In this document: positions 13,302-20,946 of the stretch, piece after piece | Layout: each line of letters starts with the position of its first letter | How positions within the stretch are numbered: the first letter of the stretch is position 1 | From: Alkanindiges hydrocarboniclasticus | GTDB taxonomy: Bacteria; Pseudomonadota; Gammaproteobacteria; Pseudomonadales; Moraxellaceae | Direction of reading: 5' to 3' | Assembly (NCBI RefSeq): GCF_001982605.1 | Contig: NZ_MLCN01000047.1 | Location: forward strand, 1 to 37,280 | Length of the DNA: 37,280 nt | Made by a program: the position numbers and the translations under genes | Notes under the pieces: model-generated | The model's input: only the letters and a program-made list of their open reading frames with translations | Database searches by the model: none | What the model was told of the DNA's origin: nothing

Positions 13302-14612
13302 TCACGCATTTTGCAATTGCTGTGCTTGCACCCTCATAAACACCACTGGGTAATGGCTTTGTAGGTAATTGATCAATAACCTCAACCGATTTTCATTTTC
13401 AAAAATACTGCATTTTTCCTTTTTATAAAAACTGATCTGCAAATGGTATTGCTCCTTGACTGCATTGGCTCCATATAGTGCATATAAGTCATTCCAATCT
13501 GAACCATATGTGTCAAACGGAAATATAGGCATTATGGCCAGTGAATTTATTTCATGACTTGCCGCAAGGCCTCTGGTCAGGCCGACATTGATTTTAGGCT
13601 TACCCTGATGATCCAGCTCACGCGGTTTGAGGTGGTCATTGTCAGAACAGATATAGATGGTCTTGTGGGGATACAGGGCACGTAGCTGCCGTGCAATGAC
13701 ACACAGGTTTTCTATGTCAAAGCAGACCAGTGTGGTTTGCCCTGTACAGTGATGTAACGTGGCTCCGGTGGCATAACCCTCGCACAGCAATATGACCTCA
13801 GCCTGTGCAATACCCTCCCCAAGGATGAAAACCGAGCCAGACTTGGGTGCTTCACTGCGAAAGGATTTAATAAATTTCCTTTGCTGTATCTGGCGGATCA
13901 GATACTCATTAATCGTTTTTTGTTCTTTGTTATAGGTAAAACCATGCCAACTTAAGATTAGCTCTGGCGCGCCCTTTTGCTTAGCCTCACTAATAAACTG
14001 AAAACTCTGAAATTCTCCTGTCAGGTTATAGGCTGGTATCACAAGTGACCCGTTGGGCAAGTATTGATGAATCTTTGACGGGTCTTTTTCCAGTTCCTTA
14101 ACAATCTTAAGTGTTCTACTCGCTATATAAATGCCATAAGCATTAGCCTGTTTATGCTCAAGATAGGAATGACTAGTAGCAGTAACACAGGTCGCTTTAA
14201 ATTCAGCGAAAGCTTCATGTGCCTTACGAGCAAGAAAAGCCTGAGACTCCTTGGCTTTCTTTTGTGCCCTTTCTTCAGACTCTAACCGTAATTTTTCCAG
14301 TTGCTTTTGATGCTGCTCCCGTTGCGTCACAGACATGGAACGCTGGTTGCCGAAGAATTTATCCTTGTCCTGTTCAGTTGGCTGGTATCTCCAAATAACA
14401 ACGCTACCACCTGTCTTGTAGTTGCATATTTTTCCATTCGGGTATCCATCTCCATAAGCCTTGTAATACCCTGATTTTTGACCAGGCTTATCCCCTTCCA
14501 CCCTGCATCGAACCCGTGCACCGGTCATCACTACATCATCAACGACCAATTTTTCATTTAGGCAGGCTAGTAAAAACTGATGTGCCACTTCATTTGGATC
14601 AAAGTCGTTCAT
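13302..14612 (-). CDS. TOPRIM-domain plasmid/phage-type primase-like protein
   Basis: A 436-residue protein. An N-terminal domain (about 1-85) with CRVEGDKPGQKSGYYKAYGDG resembles the DNA-handling region of DUF7146/TraC-like primases. A Gln/Glu/Lys-rich helical linker follows (about 90-140). The C-terminal TOPRIM domain has VILLCEGYATGATL (about 272-285; the catalytic Glu is in EGYATG) and the acidic CSDND (about 324-328). Such proteins prime DNA synthesis for replication or for the strand received during conjugation. No helicase domain is fused. The ATG directly follows the stop of the upstream repeat-protein gene (TAA then ATG). Confidence 0.8.
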   Translation of the reverse strand: MNDFDPNEVAHQFLLACLNEKLVVDDVVMTGARVRCRVEGDKPGQKSGYYKAYGDGYPNGKICNYKTGGSVVIWRYQPTEQDKDKFFGNQRSMSVTQREQHQKQLEKLRLESEERAQKKAKESQAFLARKAHEAFAEFKATCVTATSHSYLEHKQANAYGIYIASRTLKIVKELEKDPSKIHQYLPNGSLVIPAYNLTGEFQSFQFISEAKQKGAPELILSWHGFTYNKEQKTINEYLIRQIQQRKFIKSFRSEAPKSGSVFILGEGIAQAEVILLCEGYATGATLHHCTGQTTLVCFDIENLCVIARQLRALYPHKTIYICSDNDHLKPRELDHQGKPKINVGLTRGLAASHEINSLAIMPIFPFDTYGSDWNDLYALYGANAVKEQYHLQISFYKKEKCSIFENENRLRLLINYLQSHYPVVFMRVQAQQLQNA

Positions 14613-15986
14613 TTAAATCAGCTCACCAACGCTTTTATATTGCATAGCATCAGGGGCAAAGGCTGCCATACGCTGATCCAGCATTAATACCAGTTCAGTA
14701 AGCTCATATGTTTTTAGGTAGGGCGGCAAATGTTCATATATTTCAGGCTTGGATGTGACCGCATTTTTAACCAGCTCCTTGCTGCGGTATACAGCGGGAA
14801 CCCAGTAAAAGGCATTGGGATTTGATGAAACTGCCTTTTGACACATGTCATAAGTTTTTAAATCATCCGGCACAAACTCTAACGCCAAGCCATTTTGTGA
14901 AACTGCCAAGGTTGGTAATTCCATATCCCGCCATGGCATCGGAATATGTTTCAAAGCCAGACCATTTTTTTTCAATGCAGCTTCATATAAGGCCTCGCTG
15001 TGAAGCACTTTTGGAATATAAGCCAGCGCTTGGCCATCATGATTTAGTGCTTGCAGACAAAGTTCCATGCGCTTGAATTCAGGTGGAATAAATTCTAAAA
15101 AACGATAGTTAATCCTAATTAACTCTCGGCATAGTTCTTCATCGTAAACTGATGCTGGCATATATTTAATATATGAAAACTCTTGGATGGCGTGAGCAAT
15201 TTGTAGAAAAAGGGCTTTGGTTAAAAGCTTGGGTTCAATTAAGCGAATAACCTTAATGTTCTTGCATAATATTTTGGCCAGCACTTTTTCCTCTAAGAAA
15301 TGTTTTGGCGAATGCCTAAAAGCTTCCAACATTTCTTCACTACTAGCCTTACTAACCATGATGTTGACAAGATCACGACTAATTATAATTTCCGGAACAT
15401 ATAAAAAATTAGAGGCCTTTTTTGAACATGCTTTTACGGCAATTTCATGGCAAATATATCGAGGAGGCAAATCCTTGAGTGAGAAGTGATGACTGTAAAA
15501 AGCTTTGAAACATAACTCCTTAGTAATTAAGTGTTCAGGTATATGCGTTAACACAGCACTATTTGCCACAACCAGATCAGTTAACTCATCCGGCTGATTT
15601 AAAATCTCTGGAGCAATAAACCTGATATTTTTTGCATCTATCGCTACCGCCTTGAGCCAAACCGGTTTAATCATCGCTTTAGCAGGAATTTTAGATAGAA
15701 TCGGGGTTTGCAAATGATGTACTGCCCAGTCGGCAAGAGGGTGCGGAACTGATTCAAAATCTTTTTTCATTTGCATGGCCAGTAGAACCAGTGCCGGCGT
15801 TTGTACATGAATGGGTACATCTTTAAGCTCAAGACTTCCACACACCAATGCAATTATGCTAGCTGAAGGGGTTTGAGCCATTTCGGGAAGCTCATCAAAC
15901 CTGACTTTATTTAAAGCCAAATGAACCAAAACCTGTTTTTCAAGTTGTCTAGCAATTTCCAGCCAGTCCAATTCAATCTCCAGCAA
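14613..15986 (-). CDS. DUF4116-like repeat protein
   Basis: A 457-residue protein whose C-terminal two thirds consist of repeats of about 24 residues of the type -C--A-----AL-(Y/F)IP--L, for example LNHDGQALAYIPKVL, KKNGLALKHIPMPW and SQNGLALEFVPDDL at about 315-385. This matches the DUF4116 pattern, a helical repeat of unknown function probably used in protein binding. No signal peptide. No ATG lies near the N-terminus, so I use the TTG at 15986; the start is uncertain. Its stop abuts the primase-like gene, so the two are probably cotranscribed. Confidence 0.65.
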   Translation of the reverse strand: MLEIELDWLEIARQLEKQVLVHLALNKVRFDELPEMAQTPSASIIALVCGSLELKDVPIHVQTPALVLLAMQMKKDFESVPHPLADWAVHHLQTPILSKIPAKAMIKPVWLKAVAIDAKNIRFIAPEILNQPDELTDLVVANSAVLTHIPEHLITKELCFKAFYSHHFSLKDLPPRYICHEIAVKACSKKASNFLYVPEIIISRDLVNIMVSKASSEEMLEAFRHSPKHFLEEKVLAKILCKNIKVIRLIEPKLLTKALFLQIAHAIQEFSYIKYMPASVYDEELCRELIRINYRFLEFIPPEFKRMELCLQALNHDGQALAYIPKVLHSEALYEAALKKNGLALKHIPMPWRDMELPTLAVSQNGLALEFVPDDLKTYDMCQKAVSSNPNAFYWVPAVYRSKELVKNAVTSKPEIYEHLPPYLKTYELTELVLMLDQRMAAFAPDAMQYKSVGELI

Positions 15987-16223
15987 GACAGCATTAATTT
16001 AATAGATTGATTAACTATAGCAAATAATTACTATATCAATTAATTTTTTATTTATTAAGTTACCTAATCTTGAAGGGTAAATTTCAAACATAAAATCTGG
16101 GATAATTAACATAACTTTTGCAATAATTAATAAATTAAAATCTGGATTATAAAGAATTTCAATAATCTAGGTTATATTGCAGACAGTAAGACTGTTTTTG
16201 ACCATAGATCAGAGGGAAAAAAT
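15987..16223. promoter_or_regulatory. Divergent intergenic region
   Basis: A 237-bp very AT-rich gap between divergent genes with many TTAAT steps. An AGAGGG ribosome binding site serves the plus-strand gene at 16224. I can name no convincing promoter hexamer pair, operator or RNA. Confidence 0.3.
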
Positions 16224-16613
16224 ATGAAAGCTAATATGACACTGGAAGACTTCAAGGAAGTCCTGCGCAAGTATAAATGGCAAATTCGCTCCGGCTTTGG
16301 ATACTTAACGATCTTCTTTGCTTATAGTACCGTAATTCTCATGATTGATTTTACTAACCCTGAAATTACTGCAATGTATTATATGACCCTTATCACATGG
16401 CTAACATTAGCAATGACAGCCATACTTGCAGTCTATGATCTGATTTCAAAAAAACGCATATTGGCATATTTGTCACGCTTATTTTTTTATGTACTAATCC
16501 CCTTTTTCGCAGTATTGATTGCGATTTCCTATGATCCCTCTACCAAAGCAGCTGATGATCCCTATATGACACAGATTAAATCAATGGCAACCACCCTATC
16601 GTCCCAAGCTTAA
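16224..16613 (+). CDS. Small integral membrane protein
   Basis: A 129-residue protein with three likely membrane spans (about 24-41, 52-74 and 85-107) after a charged N-terminus (MTLEDFKEVLRKYKWQ). AGAGGG lies 7 nt before the ATG. No family is recognised. A hairpin terminator follows, so it seems to be its own transcription unit. Confidence 0.65.
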   Translation: MKANMTLEDFKEVLRKYKWQIRSGFGYLTIFFAYSTVILMIDFTNPEITAMYYMTLITWLTLAMTAILAVYDLISKKRILAYLSRLFFYVLIPFFAVLIAISYDPSTKAADDPYMTQIKSMATTLSSQA

Positions 16614-16648
16614 TGCTAGGGTGGATTTTAGCCAGTTGATAAAAAGCA

Positions 16649-16675
16649 GGCCTGCTATACTCAGGCCTTATTTAT
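16649..16675 (+). terminator. Hairpin terminator after the membrane protein gene
   Basis: GGCCTG (16649-16654) faces CAGGCC (16662-16667) with a seven-base loop, followed by TTATTTATTT. The stem is GC-rich and perfect, with an imperfect T tract. Confidence 0.65.
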
Positions 16676-16809
16676 TTCTACTAAGTTAGTAAGCTGTAGT
16701 TTCAATTTGCCTAACCTGACAGCTACAATCGTATGATGGTTGAGTTGTATTTAAGTAACACGCAAGGTTATTATTGGATTTTGTAAAATTAAAAAGGCAA
16801 TATATATTA

Positions 16810-18120
16810 ATGCTTTTTTACTTACCAAAAATTATTATGTCACTGCACAACGAACATAACGGCCTAATGCAAAACTTTGAAAATCTAAAGTCAAAGGCAA
16901 GCCAACAGAATACGCTCAAAACCTGCCAGCTCTTTGTTGACATTACCTCACTAGAATTTGACGATGCGCATACACCTTATATTCTTGCTACACGTCTCGA
17001 CACCTTGCAGCCAGTCAGGGTACGTTTAAACAACATTGACGAGATGGCCAAAGAATTAAAAATCACAAATCGCAATTTAAGTGATAGCCTAGCACTTGAA
17101 AAGGCAAAAAAAATGGTGTCAAAACGGGATTCCTTAGCTGACAAGATTCAAAAGCGCCATGCCAAATATCTTTTTTGCGACAGGGCTACTTTCTTGGATA
17201 TGGGCAATGATCAGGTGCCCCGTTATCGTGCAAACTGGACTGAAACAGTCAGCACTTCGCCAGAAATTGAATTACTACCCTGTTTTGCACATATCAATAT
17301 CAGGCAGGCTATAGTTGAAGGTAATATCCATAAGCCAGAGTTTGTTCAAGCTGAGATTATTATGGATATTCTTGAAGCCAACATACAACAGCGTGAAGAG
17401 AACAAAACTTTTATCATTAGTGCACTGGACAATATAACAACCACTGGCATGCCCCAAACAGGTGAGCTGATAATCCAGATATTTAATGATGGAAATTTAA
17501 TCACCTCAGCAACGATCGCTCAAACGTTAAAAAAGATTCAAGGAAGAGACCAACAAGGAAATCCTATAGAATTTGATTATCCCGTTGACGGTAACCAGAG
17601 CCTGAATGATTTAATGCTTGGATACGACTTTTTTACCCAGAATGCCATGGGAAATAATACAGCTAACTTACAAGTCTTAAATTCTGACATTGCCCGTCTT
17701 GCTGTAAAGTTTTTAACAGGTATTCCATTTCCTGCGACCGCCATTATCAACAAAGATAATGAATACCTTGAAAGCCTACGCAATTTCTATCATTCCTTAT
17801 CCAACCCTGCCACGTCAGTCAAACTTTTTGCCATCCAAAAAATCTATTTTGGTGCAATGTATAAGCAATCAGTCCTTAAAGCTAACCTTGCTAATTCACC
17901 ACTCAAGGCTTATCGAAAACTAGCAACTGATGGCGTTGCAATAAAACAGTTCCTTCCTACCATGCTTGCAATTGCCCGCTATAAAGAAAGCTTAAACCCT
18001 TACATTTCATTTAGTACACGCCTCTTTATGCCTTACAAAAAAAATGAAATAATTAATAACGATATCTCTAACATTAGTGCTTCAAAACTTTTAGAATTAA
18101 AAGAGCATTATCCTTTTTAA
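16810..18120 (+). CDS. Hypothetical protein, about 436 aa
   Basis: A large soluble protein, helix-rich, with a charged segment (LALEKAKKMVSKRDSLADKI) in the first third. The start is unsure: the ATG at 16810 has AAAAAGG about 12 nt upstream, and in-frame ATGs at 16837 and 16867 are possible. The frame is also open upstream to a TTG at 16774. I see no enzyme motif, signal peptide or clear repeat. It lies 59 bases upstream of the J-like gene, and these may continue into the TelA-family genes now separated from them by the island. Confidence 0.6.
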   Translation: MLFYLPKIIMSLHNEHNGLMQNFENLKSKASQQNTLKTCQLFVDITSLEFDDAHTPYILATRLDTLQPVRVRLNNIDEMAKELKITNRNLSDSLALEKAKKMVSKRDSLADKIQKRHAKYLFCDRATFLDMGNDQVPRYRANWTETVSTSPEIELLPCFAHINIRQAIVEGNIHKPEFVQAEIIMDILEANIQQREENKTFIISALDNITTTGMPQTGELIIQIFNDGNLITSATIAQTLKKIQGRDQQGNPIEFDYPVDGNQSLNDLMLGYDFFTQNAMGNNTANLQVLNSDIARLAVKFLTGIPFPATAIINKDNEYLESLRNFYHSLSNPATSVKLFAIQKIYFGAMYKQSVLKANLANSPLKAYRKLATDGVAIKQFLPTMLAIARYKESLNPYISFSTRLFMPYKKNEIINNDISNISASKLLELKEHYPF

Positions 18121-18179
18121 TTCAATATTAATTATGATTTAATTCATACATCAAACAATTGTTATAAGTAGAACTTTAT

Positions 18180-18422
18180 ATGCAGAGTCATTATGAAACC
18201 TTAATGATTTCTACGAATGCATCCCCTGAGATTATTGATTCTGCTTACAAGGCCTTGGAAAAAAAATACACTGGCCAGCTTAATGATGTAGAGGATCAGG
18301 CAGAAGCAGATCAGTTAAACGAGCTTTTGGACAACATAAAGACAGCTTATACAATATTGGCCAATCCGGAATCTAGGAAAGACCATGATGAAAGACTAGA
18401 AAACTTAAAAAGAGGATTATAG
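18180..18422 (+). CDS. J-domain-like protein lacking HPD
   Basis: An 80-residue protein covering essentially one J domain. Helix I-like HYETLMIST, helix II SPEIIDSAYKALEKKY and helix III/IV NIKTAYTILANPESRKDHDERL match the DnaJ pattern (-YE-LG---A---EIK-AYR-L--KYHPD ... AY--L-dp--R--YD). The HPD tripeptide that activates Hsp70 is replaced by TGQ, so it probably cannot act as a normal co-chaperone. The ending -DP--R-D-DE is typical. J-like proteins without HPD can serve as adaptors or decoys. It lies just before the disrupted regulator gene, at or near the left edge of the island. Confidence 0.7.
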   Translation: MQSHYETLMISTNASPEIIDSAYKALEKKYTGQLNDVEDQAEADQLNELLDNIKTAYTILANPESRKDHDERLENLKRGL

Positions 18423-18624
18423 TCCGTGGATATATAGTCCTCAAATAGTGATAGTTCTGTTTTTTAAGCATTTGAATGTTTATGTCAGAACTTACTATTC
18501 AATTTGGGCAATTGGTTCGAAAATATAGAAAAGAAAAAAACATGTCACAAGAGCAACTGGCATAGAGGTGGTCCCACTTGTTTGAACAACTAAAAGCGTA
18601 TTTATAAGTGATATTCCGCTCTAG

Positions 18625-19461
18625 TTAAGCCACCTTGTTTTGTTGGGGTAGCTGATCATAGTAAAACTCATTTGGTGTCAATTTGTCTAGACTCGAATGA
18701 GGTCGTTTCAAATTATAAAACTCAAAATATGCACTCAATTGCTTTTTCGCATCTGTGACACTGCTATAAGCTTTGAGATACACCTCTTCATATTTAACGC
18801 TCCGCCATAATCGTTCAACCATCACATTATCAATCCATCGACCTTTACCATCCATACTGATTTGAATGCCATTTGATTTCAATACATCAATAAATGCATC
18901 ACTGGTGAACTGACTGCCTTGGTCTGTATTAAATATTTCAGGTGATCCATATTTTTCAATTGCTTCATTTAAAGCCGAAATACAAAAATCCACCTCCATA
19001 CTAATCGATACCCTATGCGCAAGTACCTTGCGGCTATGCCAATCAATCACAGCACATAAATAAACAAAGCCTTTTGCCATAGGGATATACGTTATATCCG
19101 TAGACCACACTTGATTACTGCGCAGAATAGCCAACCCTTTGAGCAGATATGGATATTTACGGTGAGCTTGATTAGCCTGGCTTAAATTTGGTTTGCAATA
19201 TAACGCCTGAATACCCATTTTCTTCATTAAAGTACGTGTATGACGTCGTCCTATATGATGCCCTTGACGATTCAACAAATCACGCATCATACGACTGCCT
19301 GCAAAAGGATATTGCATATGTAATTCATCAATACATCGCATCAGTTTCAGATCTGATGAGCTAACAGGTTTTGGGCGATAATAATAACAACCACGAGAGA
19401 CTTTCAGTAACTTAGCCTGTTTAGATACTGAAATCTGAAGTGAGTGATCGATTAACTTTTG
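18625..19461 (-). CDS. IS3-family transposase OrfB (DDE domain)
   Basis: The integrase-type catalytic subunit. DDE residues are visible in STDITYIP (D), FNTDQGSQFTS (D) and VERLWRSVKYEE (E). The HTH_21-like N-terminal region (QISVSKQAKLLKVSRGCYYY) is in frame but upstream of the first ATG at 19341. The protein is therefore expected as an OrfAB fusion made by a -1 ribosomal frameshift near 19456-19462, where ACAAAAG sits just before the orfA stop; I give the ORF from there. It cuts and joins the element's ends. Confidence 0.9.
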   Translation of the reverse strand, partial: QKLIDHSLQISVSKQAKLLKVSRGCYYYRPKPVSSSDLKLMRCIDELHMQYPFAGSRMMRDLLNRQGHHIGRRHTRTLMKKMGIQALYCKPNLSQANQAHRKYPYLLKGLAILRSNQVWSTDITYIPMAKGFVYLCAVIDWHSRKVLAHRVSISMEVDFCISALNEAIEKYGSPEIFNTDQGSQFTSDAFIDVLKSNGIQISMDGKGRWIDNVMVERLWRSVKYEEVYLKAYSSVTDAKKQLSAYFEFYNLKRPHSSLDKLTPNEFYYDQLPQQNKVA

Positions 19462-19769
19462 TGGTTGAAGCGGCCCAGTTTCTTCAACACACCTTCTAAA
19501 AAATCAATTTCTAATGCCTGCTCACCGATTTTTGCATGTAACTTTTTAAGATCAATGGGGGGTTCTGATGGAGCTTTTGATTGATCGAAAGCTTGCGAGG
19601 AAGCTGAGATCAATTGATTTTTCCAGTCAATAATTTGGTTTTGATGAACATCAAACTCAGAACTCAATTCAGCAAGTGTTTTTTCTGCTTTGATCGCAGC
19701 AAGTGCTACCTTAGCTTTAAAGTCGTTTGAATGATTTCTTCTTGGTCTACGTGCCATAAAATACTCCAT
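19452..19769 (-). CDS. IS3-family transposase OrfA (helix-turn-helix)
   Basis: The 105-residue OrfA. RRNHSNDFKAKVALAAIKAE, TLAELSSEFDVHQNQIIDWK and a leucine-zipper-like C-terminus (KLHAKIGEQALEIDFLEGVL) are typical of the HTH_Tnp_1 family that binds the element's inverted repeats. The reading frame ends inside orfB, giving the overlap needed for -1 frameshifting to OrfAB. A GGAG box lies a few bases before the start. Confidence 0.9.
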   Translation of the reverse strand: MEYFMARRPRRNHSNDFKAKVALAAIKAEKTLAELSSEFDVHQNQIIDWKNQLISASSQAFDQSKAPSEPPIDLKKLHAKIGEQALEIDFLEGVLKKLGRFNHKS

Positions 19770-19975
19770 ATATTGATGTTTATAACATCATTTGAGGAGC
19801 AGAATATCACTTATAGGAGTTGTTCAAATTTCCGGATCCATCTCTCATTGCTCTATAACATGGATCGGAGTTATCTAGGGCGGATTGAAAGAGGAGAAGT
19901 TAATCCTACCTTAGAAAAAATTTATGAGTTGGCTGATGCTTTAAAAATTTCGCCTACAAGATTGTTACCAGTATA

Positions 19976-20935
19976 CTAAACATTGAGCTCCACTTCATAA
20001 GACCATAGCCTTTTTAATCCTTGAGAAGTTTCACGCGAATAGCTTAAGCATTCTGGTAATAAAATAGTAATACCTCTGTCTCTGCCTTCTAATACCCAAT
20101 AAATGGCGAAACCTAAAGTTTGAGCTTTTGTTGAAAGAGGGGCTAAATAGATATTATTTTTTCCGTCAAAATTAAGGTCTAGCTCTTTAACCAAGTCACT
20201 AATAACTTGGGCTGTAGCAAATGGATTATTAGCAGGAGAAAATTTTCTTTTAGTTATCCAATCAGAATTTTGAGTAATACTTCCGCTTAAAGCTGCTCTC
20301 ATAGAACTTTGTTGATACATGTCAGCGCTTAATGATGGAAATGAGAATATGGGATGATACGTTGCACCATCTTTGTAAGATGCTATTTGTGATAGCATTT
20401 TATGATCATAACCAATGTTAATTATTAAATGATCTTTAAATTCAGAGTTCGATGTGGCAGAAATACCGCTTATCGATTTAACAATCGATGAAGTTGTTGT
20501 ACTAAAATTTGTATTATCTCCATCAGAATAAAATTTTGGTTCAGAATAAATTGCTGTGAATTTATCTACACCTTTATATTTTAAAGAAGCCACTAAAAAT
20601 ATTAAGACATGTCGCATAAAACCAGTGATATCGATACAAATTTTTTTATCACTTAAATCCCCAATTCTAACTAATAATTCATTAACTTGAACAATATCAG
20701 CTATTTCAGATGGAATGATTACTTCATTTATTTCTGCGTCAGGTATTTCATCTTTATTAAAATGATATTCTGGATGGACTAGCCAAAATTTTTTAGTAGA
20801 AGATATAGAGTCAAATAATGTTTTGACTCTTTCGCTATTATTAAAAGCAGAGATAAAGATATCAAAGGTTGGAAGAGAATCTGAAATTTCTGTAAATTCA
20901 ATTGGACGAGTATAAAAAATAGAATAATCAAACAT
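19976..20935 (-). CDS. Rossmann/CARF-like protein, last gene of the four-gene conflict operon
   Basis: A soluble 319-residue protein with two alpha/beta halves. KICIDITGFMRHVLIFLVASL (about 97-117) resembles the strand-turn-helix with D(I/L)TGG seen in CARF and related nucleotide-sensing Rossmann domains, though the second Gly is Phe here. A later PLSTKAQTLGFAIYWVLEG (about 276-294) resembles the C-terminal helix-loop of such folds. No nuclease or HEPN motif is visible. It starts 11 bases after the ATPase gene, so the two are surely cotranscribed; the ribosome binding site is weak. By analogy it could sense or hold a nucleotide signal, or act as an adaptor for the phosphoribosyltransferase-like protein. 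The CARF link is tentative. Confidence 0.55.
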   Translation of the reverse strand: MFDYSIFYTRPIEFTEISDSLPTFDIFISAFNNSERVKTLFDSISSTKKFWLVHPEYHFNKDEIPDAEINEVIIPSEIADIVQVNELLVRIGDLSDKKICIDITGFMRHVLIFLVASLKYKGVDKFTAIYSEPKFYSDGDNTNFSTTTSSIVKSISGISATSNSEFKDHLIINIGYDHKMLSQIASYKDGATYHPIFSFPSLSADMYQQSSMRAALSGSITQNSDWITKRKFSPANNPFATAQVISDLVKELDLNFDGKNNIYLAPLSTKAQTLGFAIYWVLEGRDRGITILLPECLSYSRETSQGLKRLWSYEVELNV

Positions 20936-20946
20936 AAATATTAAAC

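Larger units (their letters stand above)
18564..19845 (-). mobile_element. IS3-family insertion sequence, complete, 1,282 bp
   Basis: Ends are set by three signs. First, imperfect terminal inverted repeats: AGAGGTGGTCCC at the left, AGAGATGGATCC read inward at the right, with both ends also sharing TTTGAACAACT slightly further in. Second, a 3-bp CAT target duplication (18561-18563 and 19846-19848). Third, exact restoration of the interrupted XRE gene when it is removed. It contains overlapping orfA and orfB as expected for IS3 elements. The intact ORFs and target duplication suggest a recent insertion. Confidence 0.92.
18482..19979 (+). pseudogene. XRE-family regulator gene split by an IS3 element
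   Basis: The 5' part (18482-18563) encodes MSELTIQFGQLVRKYRKEKN followed by MSQEQLA, and the 3' part (19846-19979) ends LKISPTRLLPVY. Deleting 18564-19845 together with one CAT copy joins them exactly in frame to give SQEQLALLYNMDRSYLG, then RIERGEVNPTLEKIYELADAL: a standard helix-turn-helix of the XRE/Cro type, about 70 residues. Small proteins of this type often control restriction or defence operons. The gene converges with the four-gene operon and overlaps its last gene by 4 bases, so it may have regulated that operon or acted as a C-protein. The insertion leaves only the first 27 residues before a stop. Confidence 0.9.

Noticed and set aside
18569..19840. IS3 element ends placed at the TGG...CCA bases.
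   Set aside because: This gives no target duplication and does not restore the interrupted gene; ends at 18564 and 19845 give CAT on both sides and an exact repair.
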